The position numbers were made by a program, and so were the translations under genes. From Armigeres subalbatus (taxonomy: Eukaryota > Arthropoda > Insecta > Diptera > Culicidae): a DNA stretch of 64,000 bases. Below the pieces are notes generated by a model. It saw nothing but the letters and a program-made list of their open reading frames with translations, did not search any database and was not told the origin of the DNA. Of this stretch, positions 34,595-43,734 are shown piece after piece. The stretch covers positions 72,211,203-72,275,202 of the forward strand of contig NC_085139.1 of assembly GCF_024139115.2 (NCBI RefSeq), read 5' to 3'. Positions within the stretch are counted from its first letter, which is position 1, and each line of letters opens with the position of its first letter.

Positions 34595-35690
34595 CCCACT
34601 TCTCACGTTCCAATCATCTTCTTCACACTGCGAACAGTGAGAAATGAGAAGTTAGCAAAGATGATTGAGAAAAGGGGGTGATAACTTTTGACCAGGCTTG
34701 AAAAAACTCTTCACAATCGCTAGAGTCAAATAAAATCATCTTCAGCAAAATGCTGCCTTAATCCTCACGATTGAGTGGAAGCATAAAAAAGCAGAAGTAC
34801 AAAAAAAAACAGAGTGAGGAAAAGCAAAATAAAAACACATGTGAGTGAGTCATCGGGCAAAAGAGCATTCATTGAGCCTCCAAAACAAAAACTGCTATTA
34901 TTTTGAACAATTTGACCTAGTGCGTAATTTTTGAACGCGCCATTCGAAAAAAATGATACCTAGTATTTACAAATTTCAACATATTTGTAGTTCACCGCCA
35001 AAATTTCAGCGTCAACGTTGACTATTTTGTATGAAAAGCGGCTTCCGCTGCTATTGTACTGAACACAGGTGTATGTGAAACATATTTTGGAGGCTATTTT
35101 GAGTATTAGTATAAGTGACGTTCTACAAAAAAGATGAAAAAATGGACTCGCTCTTGTTTTGCGACGCACAAGCTCGGGTTTAAGAATGCACAATGTTATG
35201 AGTTTTTATGCTTATTTCTTCTCCTAAAAAATACTCTTGCTCTTGCTCATTTTTTACTCGGCGAGAAGTTTTTGGCAAGCCTACTTTTAACAGTCTGAAT
35301 TGAGAAATGAGAAGTGAGTAGTGAGACGCCTCACTTCTTATTCCTCATTTCTCACTTCTCACTGGAAAAATGAAAAGTGCGAAGTGAGACGTCTCATTTC
35401 ATATTACTCACTTTTCACAGTGAGAAGTGAGAAATGTGAAGTGAGACATCTTACTTCTCACTGTTAAAAATATGTCGTTTGAAGTGAGAACTATGACGTT
35501 TCACTTCTCACTTCGCACTACTTACTTTTCACAGTTAGAAAAGAGAAATGAGGAGTGAGAAGTGAGACGTCTCACTTCTCATTGTGAAAAGTGAGAAGAG
35601 CGAAGCCTCTCTTCTCACTCATTATTTCTTACTTCTGATTTCTCACTTTCCGCAGTGAGATATGAGAAATGATGATTGAGAAGTGAGACG
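34595..35690. repeat. AGTGAGAAGTGAGAAATG degenerate field, interrupted
   Basis: GTGAGAAGTGAGA variants alternate with their complement (CTCACTTCTCACT), so the field can fold on itself. It is split by the element at 34693-35282. Confidence 0.8.
34693..35282. mobile_element. ~590 bp inverted-end element (AGGCTTGCCAAAAAC)
   Basis: Ends CCAGGCTTGAAAAAACTCTT and GAGAAGTTTTTGGCAAGCCT are inverted. It sits inside the AGTGAGA field, which resumes on the other side. No coding capacity seen. Confidence 0.6.
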
Positions 35691-35890
35691 TCGAATGACC
35701 TATTCGTCCAAATGGCCTATTCGGCTATATGACCCTTTCGGTCAAATGACTTTCTGCCTAATGGTCTGTTCGGCCAAATGACTTTCTGCCTAATGGTCTG
35801 TTCGGCCTATTGGTCTGTTAGGCCAAATGGTATATTCGACCCTAACAACTTTCGACCTAGTGGCCTTCGGCCTTATTGTTTGCGGTCAAA
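35690..35890. repeat. Degenerate GGCCAAATG/GGCCGAAT field
   Basis: Continues directly from the AGTGAGA field. Includes a near-exact ~37 bp duplication (GACTTTCTGCCTAATGGTCT) at ~35750 and ~35787. Confidence 0.8.
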
Positions 35891-36693
35891 CGGCCCTTCC
35901 CCCGTATTATATAAGATATATGCACGGGCTGTCTTTGGCACAGTGGCTTAAAATACCATTCGCTGCAACTTTCTAGACACTAAAACAGGCTTGGTGGTTA
36001 TATGGCTACCATGGATTCAATCACAGGCCCGTTTCATTCTTCCTACTTTGAAAACTAGCAATCGCTAGAACTGGAAATCGGCTTTCATACCGTTTCCATC
36101 TTTTATCTTGCACCTACAACTTGACTAGCATGTAACTGTTAGAATGCGAAATGAGCGAAATAGTTCGTTTCGGCATCCAATTAGAATATACCACATTTTC
36201 GTTACTATCATATTGGCAAACCGTTAATCAAGACGAACCTCTGCCATAGAACCGAACCCCCAGATACCAAGAAAATTCCGGATGAACTCGTGGCGAGTGC
36301 AGAAGTGTTTTCGCCATGCAGTGAGTGATTGCATCATCACATTGAGATCGGAGATCAAAAATCCCAGGCTCTTATCTATTGGTTCCCTGTGCAATTGGGA
36401 TTGGTTTTGTCAATCACGGTGTAGCAACTACGAAATGCACGGTCATGCTAATCACTACAACTTTCCAGACACTAGTGCATATTTGGTTTAGATGGAAAAG
36501 TCAAGTTTTTATCTCACTTTTAGGTTGAACAATCAATTCATAGATATCCTCAAAAGTAGGTCCCTTTCATACCTAACGCCTTCTCCACAAAAAAAAACAA
36601 CGAAAAAATCAACAGAAACGATGCTATTAAAAAAAGCGCACGAAATCGAGAAAAAGCAACACTGTGCGTTGGTGGCGTATTGAACAACAATAA

Positions 36694-36831
36694 CAACAGC
36701 TGCAGAGGAGGCTACTGCGGATTATTGAACACTGGGTACGACCCAATAATACGTATGTCGCGAATGAGCTGCAGGAGCTCTACATGGCCAATGACCATAT
36801 TGACTGTGTGGAAGTCATTGCGGCTCATTGA
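36694..36831 (+). other. Exon-like ORF of ~45 codons, unknown
   Basis: The frame reads QLQRRLLRIIEHWVRPNN, TYVANELQELYMANDHIDC and VEVIAAH before TGA at 36829-36831. Its composition looks like real protein, and ACAACAG before CTGCAG could be a splice acceptor. No domain is recognised and no partner exon was found. It may equally be a fragment of a retroelement protein. Confidence 0.25.
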
Positions 36832-36928
36832 TAGCGGTTTTTACTTGTACGCTGATTAAATCAGAGGCACTATTTACCAACAGTTGATGTTTATTTTTGA
36901 CATTTTTATCGAAATCATCGACTGTCGA

Positions 36929-37034
36929 CACTGACCCGATTCGTATAAGAGTCCCATGTTTGAAAACTTCATCAGCAAATTCCTGCACATGGGGAGAAAA
37001 CTGACATGGGACTGTTATGCGAATAGAGACAGTA
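36929..37034. mobile_element. ~106 bp MITE (CGCATAA..TCCCATGT family)
   Basis: ACTGACCCGATTCGTATAAG then AGTCCCATGT is mirrored by ACATGGGACTGTTATGCGAA then TAGAGACAGT. Confidence 0.65.
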
Positions 37035-37039
37035 CGACT

Positions 37040-39245
37040 TCTAGAACAAATCCTTACGGCTGCGATCCGAGTCATTAGTATGGTTTGTGAATATCGTTTT
37101 ATTGGAAGTTCATCCGATCAGGAGCGAATCCTCATCCAGACTTTAAAACTGTGATCACAAACCACTAAGCTACGAGAGAGCAATGTCAGCAAAGAAAAAA
37201 ACACTAATTTAAAGCATAAAATGTCTATGTCACATTTTTGTATTAGCCTTTGTCCATATTTTCTAGCAATTTATCCGCTATCCCACTGCATAACAGCCAC
37301 CTCGCCAGCAATCATTGTTGGTGTTTCAGTAGAGGGAGCGAAGCCGAAAAAAGTAAGAGCCACCCACCACCCAATCCTATTTTCTCGGGTGTACACACGC
37401 TTTTCCTTCCTAAAGCTTGCTTTCTTCCTTTAATCTATAAACCAGCGAATGCAATTCCCCACCCTCCTTACCACTGCCGCACAGCACAGATGTCCCCTCA
37501 GCAACCAAATCTTCTTCGCATCCCATCGAACGGAGTGTGCCTTTCTCTCATCTCATACGGCAAAGTGCTAGAAGCCATTAGGGTAGAGACGAAGGTGGCG
37601 TACCCAAGCAGCATCGAGCAAAGGGAGTGAACGAGCGTGTTGTAGCGCGCAAAAGTTTACAAACACGGCAGAACCCTCACGCCCTCCCAACTCAGCTCGA
37701 CCTTCTCGTGTCACACCAACATGCACACATACACACGAACACCCAGCTACCCCACTTTTAGCTTTCGGGATCTTTCCATTTTCCTCCGTCTACAATCACT
37801 CCTTCCCCATCGTCTGTATCCCGTGTTTTGGTACAACCTCCACAACTTGATGCTGCTCGCCGCCGATGATGAGGATGACGACGACGACCGACAACGCTGG
37901 AGAACAACAAGCATTTGGGATTGCCCTCTGGCGGGAAATAACGACAGTAATGAGGAACACAAAATAAACTTTCCGCCAGCAGAACCGAACTGCGCCTGGA
38001 TCCTAGGTCCCGAAATAGCGTGGCCACAGCAGGTAGAAGCGGAGATGAGCTTCCGGCTGATGCGGAGCGTAGAACAAAAAAAAACGGTGGCAGTTAATCG
38101 AAAGAATTTGTGTGCTCAATTTCGAACGGGACCTCTATCAAACGAAGAAGAAGTTAATTGATTTTGAACTTTAGTTGAATTATGATTACTAAAAATTAAA
38201 TTTGTGTGGTACGCATCATTGCCATGAAAGAGTTAATCACAAAAAAGCGTGTTATAAGGTCATAAATAAGGAATTGTTTCAAATAGCCAGTGGCTATTCG
38301 CCACGACAGATTTTTACTAATTACAAAATATCCTGTTAAAGATACCTAAGTCATCGTCACCTCGTCACACTTTTATCAACCCCTCCGTTTACGCTTTACG
38401 TGCGTTATTGACGTTCCCTAATAGTTCAGGTAAATGCCTGAGAAAATATTATTATCTCTAAAATTATAAAATCAAAAACGAAAAGGGAATTTCTGTTTAA
38501 ATTTCTTCGCCCAAAGCGGATTATTAACTCTACACGAAACGTTTATCACTGATGTGGTTCAGGAACGCGACTGTTTTGTAGCATGGGCCTAACTTGTAAC
38601 AAAACTTCTTAATTTAATTTCGTCAAGTTTATTCGAAATTGAAATAGGAAAACATTATGCTAACATAGTTTTTCCCGTTCGTGTAGCAAATATTGTGTGA
38701 ACATCCAACATGTATTCTCAAATCATCTTCTCAATAACTTCACTCTATTGTGTGTTTTTATTTTGGATGCTCAAGCAACAAACGATTATTCAATAAAAGT
38801 TGATCATTTACCACAACCCTAAAATCTTTAAGATTGATCAACAAATAATAAATAAATTCAAACGGAAACTTCGACAAAAGCGTTTAAATCCAAAAAAAAA
38901 TCATTGCAAAAAGGAAACAAGCAATTGGAAGTGTTTTACAGCTTTATGATCTCCAGCCTCCATTCCGCCGTACCACAATCGTAAACGCTGCCATAAACTT
39001 AACGACTTCCCGCGCTGCCAAACTGACCTGCATCACTTCGACTTTTCGTCGAAAGAACGAGTACCCTACCGGGACTGACAGCGCTGCACAGCACAGCTCT
39101 CAGGTCTTGGCGATTAGATTATTGAGAACTGTGTTCGAACTTCAATCGAATTCAACAATTATAGCACGCAATCAGTACATCCCCTAGCCACCACCGGTGT
39201 TTATCGGGAAATATTGGTGCGCCACCAGTTTCAGCATATACTCAC
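37040..39245. other. Putative intron / non-coding, GC-richer in part
   Basis: Downstream (minus-strand sense) of the MTA1-like exon. 37240-38160 is GC-richer with open frames on both strands, but no domain and no clear exon boundaries. 38160-38930 is AT-rich. No further MTA1-like exon was found. Confidence 0.4.
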
Positions 39246-39407
39246 TTTGATGCTTATCAGCTAATTGCACGAGTGGTGTTGGCAGATCTCGCCGTCGGTA
39301 GAAGCACATAACTTTCGCCTCCACGTTGCCGTTGGGCGTTTTGTTGAGCTCCTCGATCCGGCGGATCTGGAACGGAGTCGTCGACGATGTCTCCACGTAG
39401 ACATAGT
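39246..39407 (-). CDS. MTA1-like: MTA1-like (NuRD subunit) internal exon, BAH domain
   Basis: An internal exon of 162 bases (2 + 53 codons + 1). The translation has the conserved segments [38 protein letters not shown] and [10 protein letters not shown], which match the start of the BAH domain of metazoan metastasis-associated (MTA) proteins. MTA proteins are scaffolds of the nucleosome remodelling and deacetylase complex in the nucleus. They bind HDAC1/2 through ELM2-SANT regions that must lie in later exons. On the minus strand the exon is preceded by a pyrimidine tract and CAG (TTTCTTTCTTCCAG) and followed by the donor GTGAGT. The incoming phase needs one base from the previous exon (G for Asp), and the outgoing A starts the next codon. 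It lies in a repeat-filled region, so introns on both sides are long. Confidence 0.93.
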
Positions 39408-39409
39408 CT

Positions 39410-39780
39410 GGAAGAAAGAAAGAAAAACAAAGATTTATTAGAACCGATTGGGACAAATGTAGCGCTGCAACAAGAAATTATAGATTAAACGACAAGTTAA
39501 CATACATGTAATTATGTAACATTCCACACAAATTCGAAAGATATAAAAGAACGGAATGAAATGTACCAAAAGTAATAAATGATCTGATCAAATTTTGTAG
39601 TTTTAGTTTTGGCTGAAATAAAGTCTGAAAAGTGAGTTTTCTGCATAGAGATTACCCCCAATTGAGCGACAAGAGATCATCAGCAACACATTCGACTCGA
39701 GTAAAAGGGTTGGCAGACTACCATTTTATAACGCAACTGCACAAGTATATCTATTCTCTTTAACAACAAGATTAAACAAA
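39410..39780. other. Upstream intron of MTA1-like exon
   Basis: Begins with the acceptor pyrimidine tract (purine-rich GAAGAAAGAAAGAAA on the plus strand) at 39411-39430. No further feature recognised. Confidence 0.5.
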
Positions 39781-39945
39781 AAATAGTGATAAAGATAGAC
39801 AAACAGTTATGAAAAGAGATAGAAATAGAGATATGAAAGGAGATAAAAACATAGAGATATAAATGAAGATAGAAATAGAGATATGAAAGGAGATAGCAAT
39901 AGAGATATGGAAGGATATAGAAATAGAGATAAAAATAGATACAGT
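39780..39945. repeat. Degenerate (GATAGAAATAGA)n repeat
   Basis: Purine-rich units AGAGATATGAAAGGAGATAG repeat irregularly. ORFs through it are low-complexity only. Confidence 0.8.
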
Positions 39946-40025
39946 GAACTCTCCCTTACTTGACATTGAAGGGACCTTCAAGTTAGGAAGGTATTGAGAT
40001 AGGGCGATTACCGTTCGGTCGAGTA
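39946..40025. mobile_element. Left part of a CTCCCTTACTTGACATTGAAG element
   Basis: GTGAACTCTCCCTTACTTGA and AGTTAGGAAGGTATTGAGAT are near-complements of text at 41530-41697 (TCGAGTTAGGGAAAGTGAGT). The two parts may be the ends of one TIR element now split by later insertions. Confidence 0.4.
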
Positions 40026-40030
40026 GTTAA

Positions 40031-40449
40031 TTTTTTGCCTTTCTCGTACAACTAAGTTGTACCGAAAGGCTATCATTTCACTTCGTAAACGAACTTTTTA
40101 TAGAAGCCTCGGAGACCCATAGTATTATATACCAATCGACTCAGCTCGACGAGCTGAGCACATGTCTGTCTGTCCGTGTGTATGTATGTGTGTATGTGTG
40201 TGTGTATGTGTGTGCACAAAAGCTATAAAAAACATTAGACAACTTTTCGTATAGTAATCCTTAACCGAGTTTCATTCGACAGGGAACAAAGCCTTGTTGA
40301 TCATTATTGAATTTTATAACGATCGGTCATTGCGTTTAAAAGTTGTGAAGAAAATGGTACATCGGGCGATATAAACCCCATATAAGGTTGGTGTCTTAAC
40401 TAAATGCGAGAAAGGCACCACCAACGCTAGGTGGATTAATCTGGGTTTT
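40031..40449 (+). mobile_element. Hairpin-ended dispersed element, best full-length copy
   Basis: One end is the hairpin GCCTTTCTC-GTACAAC-TAA-GTTGTAC-CGAAAGGC (40037-40070). A conserved body follows (GAGACCCATAGTATTATATA, CCAATCGACTCAG, a GTATGTGTG microsatellite), and the distal end reads GGCACCACCAACGCTAGGTG then GATTAATCTGGGTTTT. Other copies: 24480-24640, 30045-30140, 45070-45175, 46386-46515, 51463-51985, 52183-52735 and 58790-58868. No ORF. The hairpin arms differ between copies but keep pairing. Class unknown; a non-autonomous DNA element is likeliest. Confidence 0.8.
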
Positions 40450-41515
40450 CTTTATTAAGTGAAGTGAGAAATGAAATGTTCGAAGTGAATAGTGAACAGA
40501 GCTAAGAAGTGAGAAATGAGATGTTCGAAATAAGTACAGAGTATAGTAAAGCGAGTACTTAAATTCGGAAGTGAGTATTGAGTAGTGAGATGTGTGCAGT
40601 AACATGTGAGTAGTGGAAAGTGAGAAATAAGAAATAAAAAGTCAGTGGCGAGAAGTGAGTGCTGAAATGTGAGAAGTAATAGTTGCGAGGTGAGAAGTGA
40701 CATGAACAGAAGCAAGAAGTGAGAAATGAGAACTGATAATTGGGAAGTGAGAAGCGAGATGTTGAGTAGTGAGGAATGGGCAGAGAGATATAAGACAGAA
40801 AAAAGATGGAAGGTAGAAGAAAAGAGGAGAAAAAATAAAGGAAGTATCTCGTTTTACTTCTCGTTCTTCGGTCCTCACTTCTCACTTCTTCTTACTCTTT
40901 TCTCACAACTCACTTTTCACTACTTACTTCCCACTACTCTCTTCTCACTCCACATTTCTTACTTTTCCCGGTGACTTTCAATTTTTTTCCCGGTGACTTC
41001 AATTTTTCCCGCTTTTCCCAGTTCGGTGGTCACCCTGCACTTCTCACTTTAGGCTTTTTCACTTCTCATTTCTCACTTGTCACTTTTCACTTCACACTTA
41101 TCACTTAATTTTTCACATCTCTATTTCTTTCTCACTTCTCATTTTTCACTTTTCACTTCTCACTTATTGATATCTCACTTCTGACTTCTAATTTCTCACT
41201 TATTTCACTTCTTTTCACTTTTCACTTATAACTTTTTATTTCTCACTACTCTTTTCGCACTTCGATTTTTTCACATTGACCTTCTCACTTCCCACTACTC
41301 ACTTCTTACTTCCCCCTTATATCTCACTTCCGACTTCTCATTTCTCATTTTTCATTTTTCACTTATTACTTTTCACTTCTCACTACTTACTTTGCACTTC
41401 GAATTTTACACATTTAACTTCACACTTTCACTACTCACTTCTCATATCTTACTTCTAACTTATTATTTCTCACTTCTCGCTTACCACTTTCCACTTCTAA
41501 CTCTTAACTATATTG
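40450..41515. repeat. Large AGTGAGAAGTGAGAAATG field with strand switch
   Basis: Up to ~40790 the plus strand is AGTGAGA-rich. From ~40865 it is the complement (CTCACTTCTCACTT), so the two halves form a giant imperfect inverted repeat around 40790-40865. Long ORFs rich in Ser/Phe/Leu/His are artefacts of the repeat. Confidence 0.85.
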
Positions 41516-41529
41516 TGCAAGTAACTGTT

Positions 41530-41697
41530 TCTGACAACATCGAGTTAGCGTGAAGAAAATGCATTGGAAAATTACTTCGACTTAGAGAATATCGAGTAAG
41601 GGAGATATCGACTTACGGAAGGAACGCAGTATGCTAGATTCAAGGGACTTTGAATTTCATCGAATAAGGGAAAATATCGAGTTAGGGAAAGTGAGTT
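41530..41697. mobile_element. Right part of the CTCCCTTACTTGACATTGAAG element
   Basis: Repeated TATCGAGTTAGGGA, ATCGAGTAAGGGAGATATCG and TCGAATAAGGGAAAATATCG blocks. Complementary to the left part at 39946-40025. Confidence 0.4.
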
Positions 41698-42251
41698 GTT
41701 CGCAAAAGTGAGCAGTACACAAGGTGCGAAGGCAATTGTGCGAAACAGTACCATGCTGCTTGTGTAGGACTGTCTGAAGCGACCGTACAGATATTCTCGT
41801 CGAGGAATATTTTATGGATGTGCGATGAGCGCCTTCGGTACAAGTTTCTCTTGTACAACTCGCGGAGCCAAGTACAATATTGCACCAAAAAGTCAGAAGC
41901 TTGCTTTCGAATTTGGCGTTGCTTGAATTGAAAATGAACGTTATGGATATTTTGGAAACGCTTTCCACGGTCACTGACAAGCGCCCACGAGAGAAACGGC
42001 AAAGTGACCCAACAGTCGAGACTACACCTACAGTAGTACAGTCTAGTCCTGTTTCGGTTTCAACTCGCAGACCACTACTGGAAGAAATGATAGGAAATGA
42101 TGATACCGACACGAATTTGCGAGGAGATACAAATTATGAAGCCGATTCCACTACGTTTACAAATATCTATGTTGATAACAAATATCGATGCTCGGTTCTA
42201 CCGAATAAGAAATTGATGTCTAAATATCAAGTCAAATATTATCAATGTTAG
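41698..42251 (+). pseudogene. PHD-finger protein fragment, likely CR1-type LINE ORF1
   Basis: In the frame starting at 41698 the text CEGNCAKQYHAACVGLS..WMCDER gives the C-x3-C-x4-H-x2-C and W-x-C-x2-[C] spacing of a PHD zinc finger. The last Cys is Arg, and the first two ligands are lost at the 5' junction (one may be the Cys-less SEQYTR stretch). Near 41878 the reading shifts to another frame: SLLSNLALLELKMNVMDIL, a coiled-coil-like helix, then an S/T-rich acidic tail ending in TAG at 42249-42251. PHD fingers followed by coiled coils are known from ORF1 proteins of CR1-group LINEs, and many mosquito copies exist. A decayed host PHD gene is the alternative. No RT follows, because a SINE begins at 42306. 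Confidence 0.6.
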
Positions 42252-42527
42252 AAATCTCGCGCCACCAGCAATTTTTTTTATTTAAGATAACATTAAAATA
42301 TGGGGGCCCTCCTTAGCCGTGCGGTAAGACGCGCGGCTACAACGCAAGACCATGCTGAGGGTGGCTGGTTTCGATTCCCGGTGCCGGTCTAGGCAATTTT
42401 CGGATTGGAAATTGTCTCGACTTCCCTGGGCATAAAAGTATCATCGTGTTAGCCTCATGATATACGAATGCAAAAATGGTAACCTGGCTTAGAAACCTCG
42501 CAGTTAATAACTGTGGAAGTGCTTAAT

Positions 42528-42535
42528 GAACACTA
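42528..42535. repeat. 8 bp target-site duplication, left (GAACACTA)
   Basis: Identical to 42740-42747 and directly abutting the inverted-repeat ends. Confidence 0.9.
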
Positions 42536-42739
42536 CAGTGGCGTCGCGTAACCTCACTTTTTACCTGTGCACTGACCCAAAACATAAAAATTTTGATATT
42601 TTGACAGCCCAAATGGAAAATAAAAATATCAGAGTCGTTCAAACTTATCAACATCTAGTTATTCTATGCATTTCCGCACACCAATTTCTTAAATTTAAGT
42701 CCAGTGCACAGGTAGATTGAGGTTAGGGAAACGCCACTG
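42536..42739. mobile_element. 204 bp hAT-type MITE (CAGTGGCG ends)
   Basis: Ends CAGTGGCGTCGCGTAACCTC and GAGGTTAGGGAAACGCCACTG are inverted repeats, and the subterminal GTGCACTG / CAGTGCAC is also inverted. A perfect 8 bp duplication, GAACACTA, flanks it. An 8 bp duplication and CAG..CTG ends are hAT hallmarks. A second, older copy lies at 56425-56629. Confidence 0.93.
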
Positions 42740-42747
42740 GAACACTA
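42740..42747. repeat. 8 bp target-site duplication, right (GAACACTA)
   Basis: See 42528-42535. The SINE text resumes with AGCTGCGAGGCGG. Confidence 0.9.
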
Positions 42748-43009
42748 AGCTGCGAGGCGGCTCTTCCCAGTGTGGGAATGTAATGCCAATAAGAAGAAAA
42801 AGAACATTAAAATATGAACTTGAACCGTTAGCACTAAAACCTTCCACACGTCCTACAGGGATCAGATTTAGGAAGTTTACAAATCATTATTCTGTTTGGA
42901 CGCCCTATAATTAATAATATCTTGGTTACACATAATGAACAATAATTCTCGGTTTGTGTTTCATAAGTTTTAGTGATAGTATTTTTTAATAAAATGTTTG
43001 TCAAATAGG

Positions 43010-43195
43010 AAACAAACACAAAGAAAAAGATATAAAGACAGAAAAACGGGAAAAAGGGAAAAGAAAGAAATATACTGAAATAGAAAAAGAAGGACTGAAA
43101 AAGAAAGAAGAAAGATAAAAAGGCTGGAAAAGACAAAAAAGGCCAGAAGAAGATAAAAAAATATACCAAAAAAGATAAAGAAAAAATCAATTAGC
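43010..43195. repeat. Purine-rich AAAGAAAG/GAAAAAGAAGA tract
   Basis: About 185 bases with almost no pyrimidine on the plus strand. A similar tract is at 45176-45290. Confidence 0.8.
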
Positions 43196-43269
43196 TTAGT
43201 TTAGACTGACAAAAGAGAAATAAAAAAACAATTAGCCTTGATAATACCTAACTTAATGCGAGAAAATCG

Positions 43270-43460
43270 GTCAAAATTTACTATATGAAAAGAATTGTAT
43301 AACATTTCACCGAAAACTAATTCGCGGAATTCATTTTCGCGGTTGAACATTTCGCGGAATAACATTTGGCGGTTTGTAACTTTTCGCGGTACAACATTCG
43401 GCGGTTTGTACCTTTTCGCCGAATGACGTTTGGCGGAATGAACCATTTCGCGGAATATTC
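43270..43460. repeat. Degenerate TTTCGCGGAATAACATT field
   Basis: About nine ~20 bp units of ATTTCGCGGAATNAACA or GCGGTTTGTAACTTT. Its complement-type sister is at 44905-45065. Confidence 0.8.
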
Positions 43461-43461
43461 A

Positions 43462-43702
43462 TAATAATAGCCTTTGTTCGTTCAGCACTCCCACAATTAT
43501 TACCTGCGAGGTTTCTAAGCCAGGTTACCATTTTTTTTGCACACGTTAAACACGAGATCAACACGTTGAAACTTTTATACCTAAAAGTCGAATTTTTTTT
43601 CCGATAAATTTCCTAGACCGGGCTAGAAGTTGAACCCAGCCTCCTTCAGCATAGTCTTGCTTGGCAGCCACGCATCTTCCCGCACTGCTAAGGAAGGCCT
43701 CC
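43462..43702 (-). mobile_element. tRNA-derived SINE (Feilai-like), copy 3, antisense
   Basis: The reverse complement reads CCTTCCTTAGCAGTGCGGGA (head), GCTGGGTTCAACTTC (decayed B box), ATAAAAGTTTCAACGTGTT and GGTAACCTGGCTTAGAAACC. More diverged than the other two copies, and its tail is lost into the TTCGCGGAA field. Confidence 0.75.
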
Positions 43703-43734
43703 CAGAGTATTTAGAAGTAGTTTTCAAAATTCCA

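Larger units (their letters stand above)
42306..42795 (+). mobile_element. tRNA-derived SINE (Feilai-like), copy 2, split
   Basis: Head 42306-42535 with CCTTAGCCGTGCGGTAAGAC (A-box region) and GGTTTCGATTCC (B box with one extra T). Tail 42740-42795 ends AATAAGAAGAAAAAG. It is interrupted after GTGCTTAAT by the 204 bp hAT-type MITE. Removing the insert and one duplicate restores the text seen in copy 1. Confidence 0.85.

Noticed and set aside
37095..37175. tRNA gene on the minus strand
   Set aside because: TAGCTTAGTGGTT resembles an A box and GATTCGCTCC a B box, but no cloverleaf closes.
37721..38161. 146-codon frame with an acidic run (DEDDDDD)
   Set aside because: The acidic run is a GAC/GAT microsatellite; the antisense frame is also open; no domain.
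40031..40449. Helitron assignment for the hairpin-ended element
   Set aside because: The hairpin would fit a Helitron 3' end, but no CTRR terminus or A/T insertion context was seen, and the opposite end lacks TC.
34595..41515. CRISPR array in the repeat fields
   Set aside because: Units are degenerate, there are no unique spacers of constant length, and the genome is eukaryotic.
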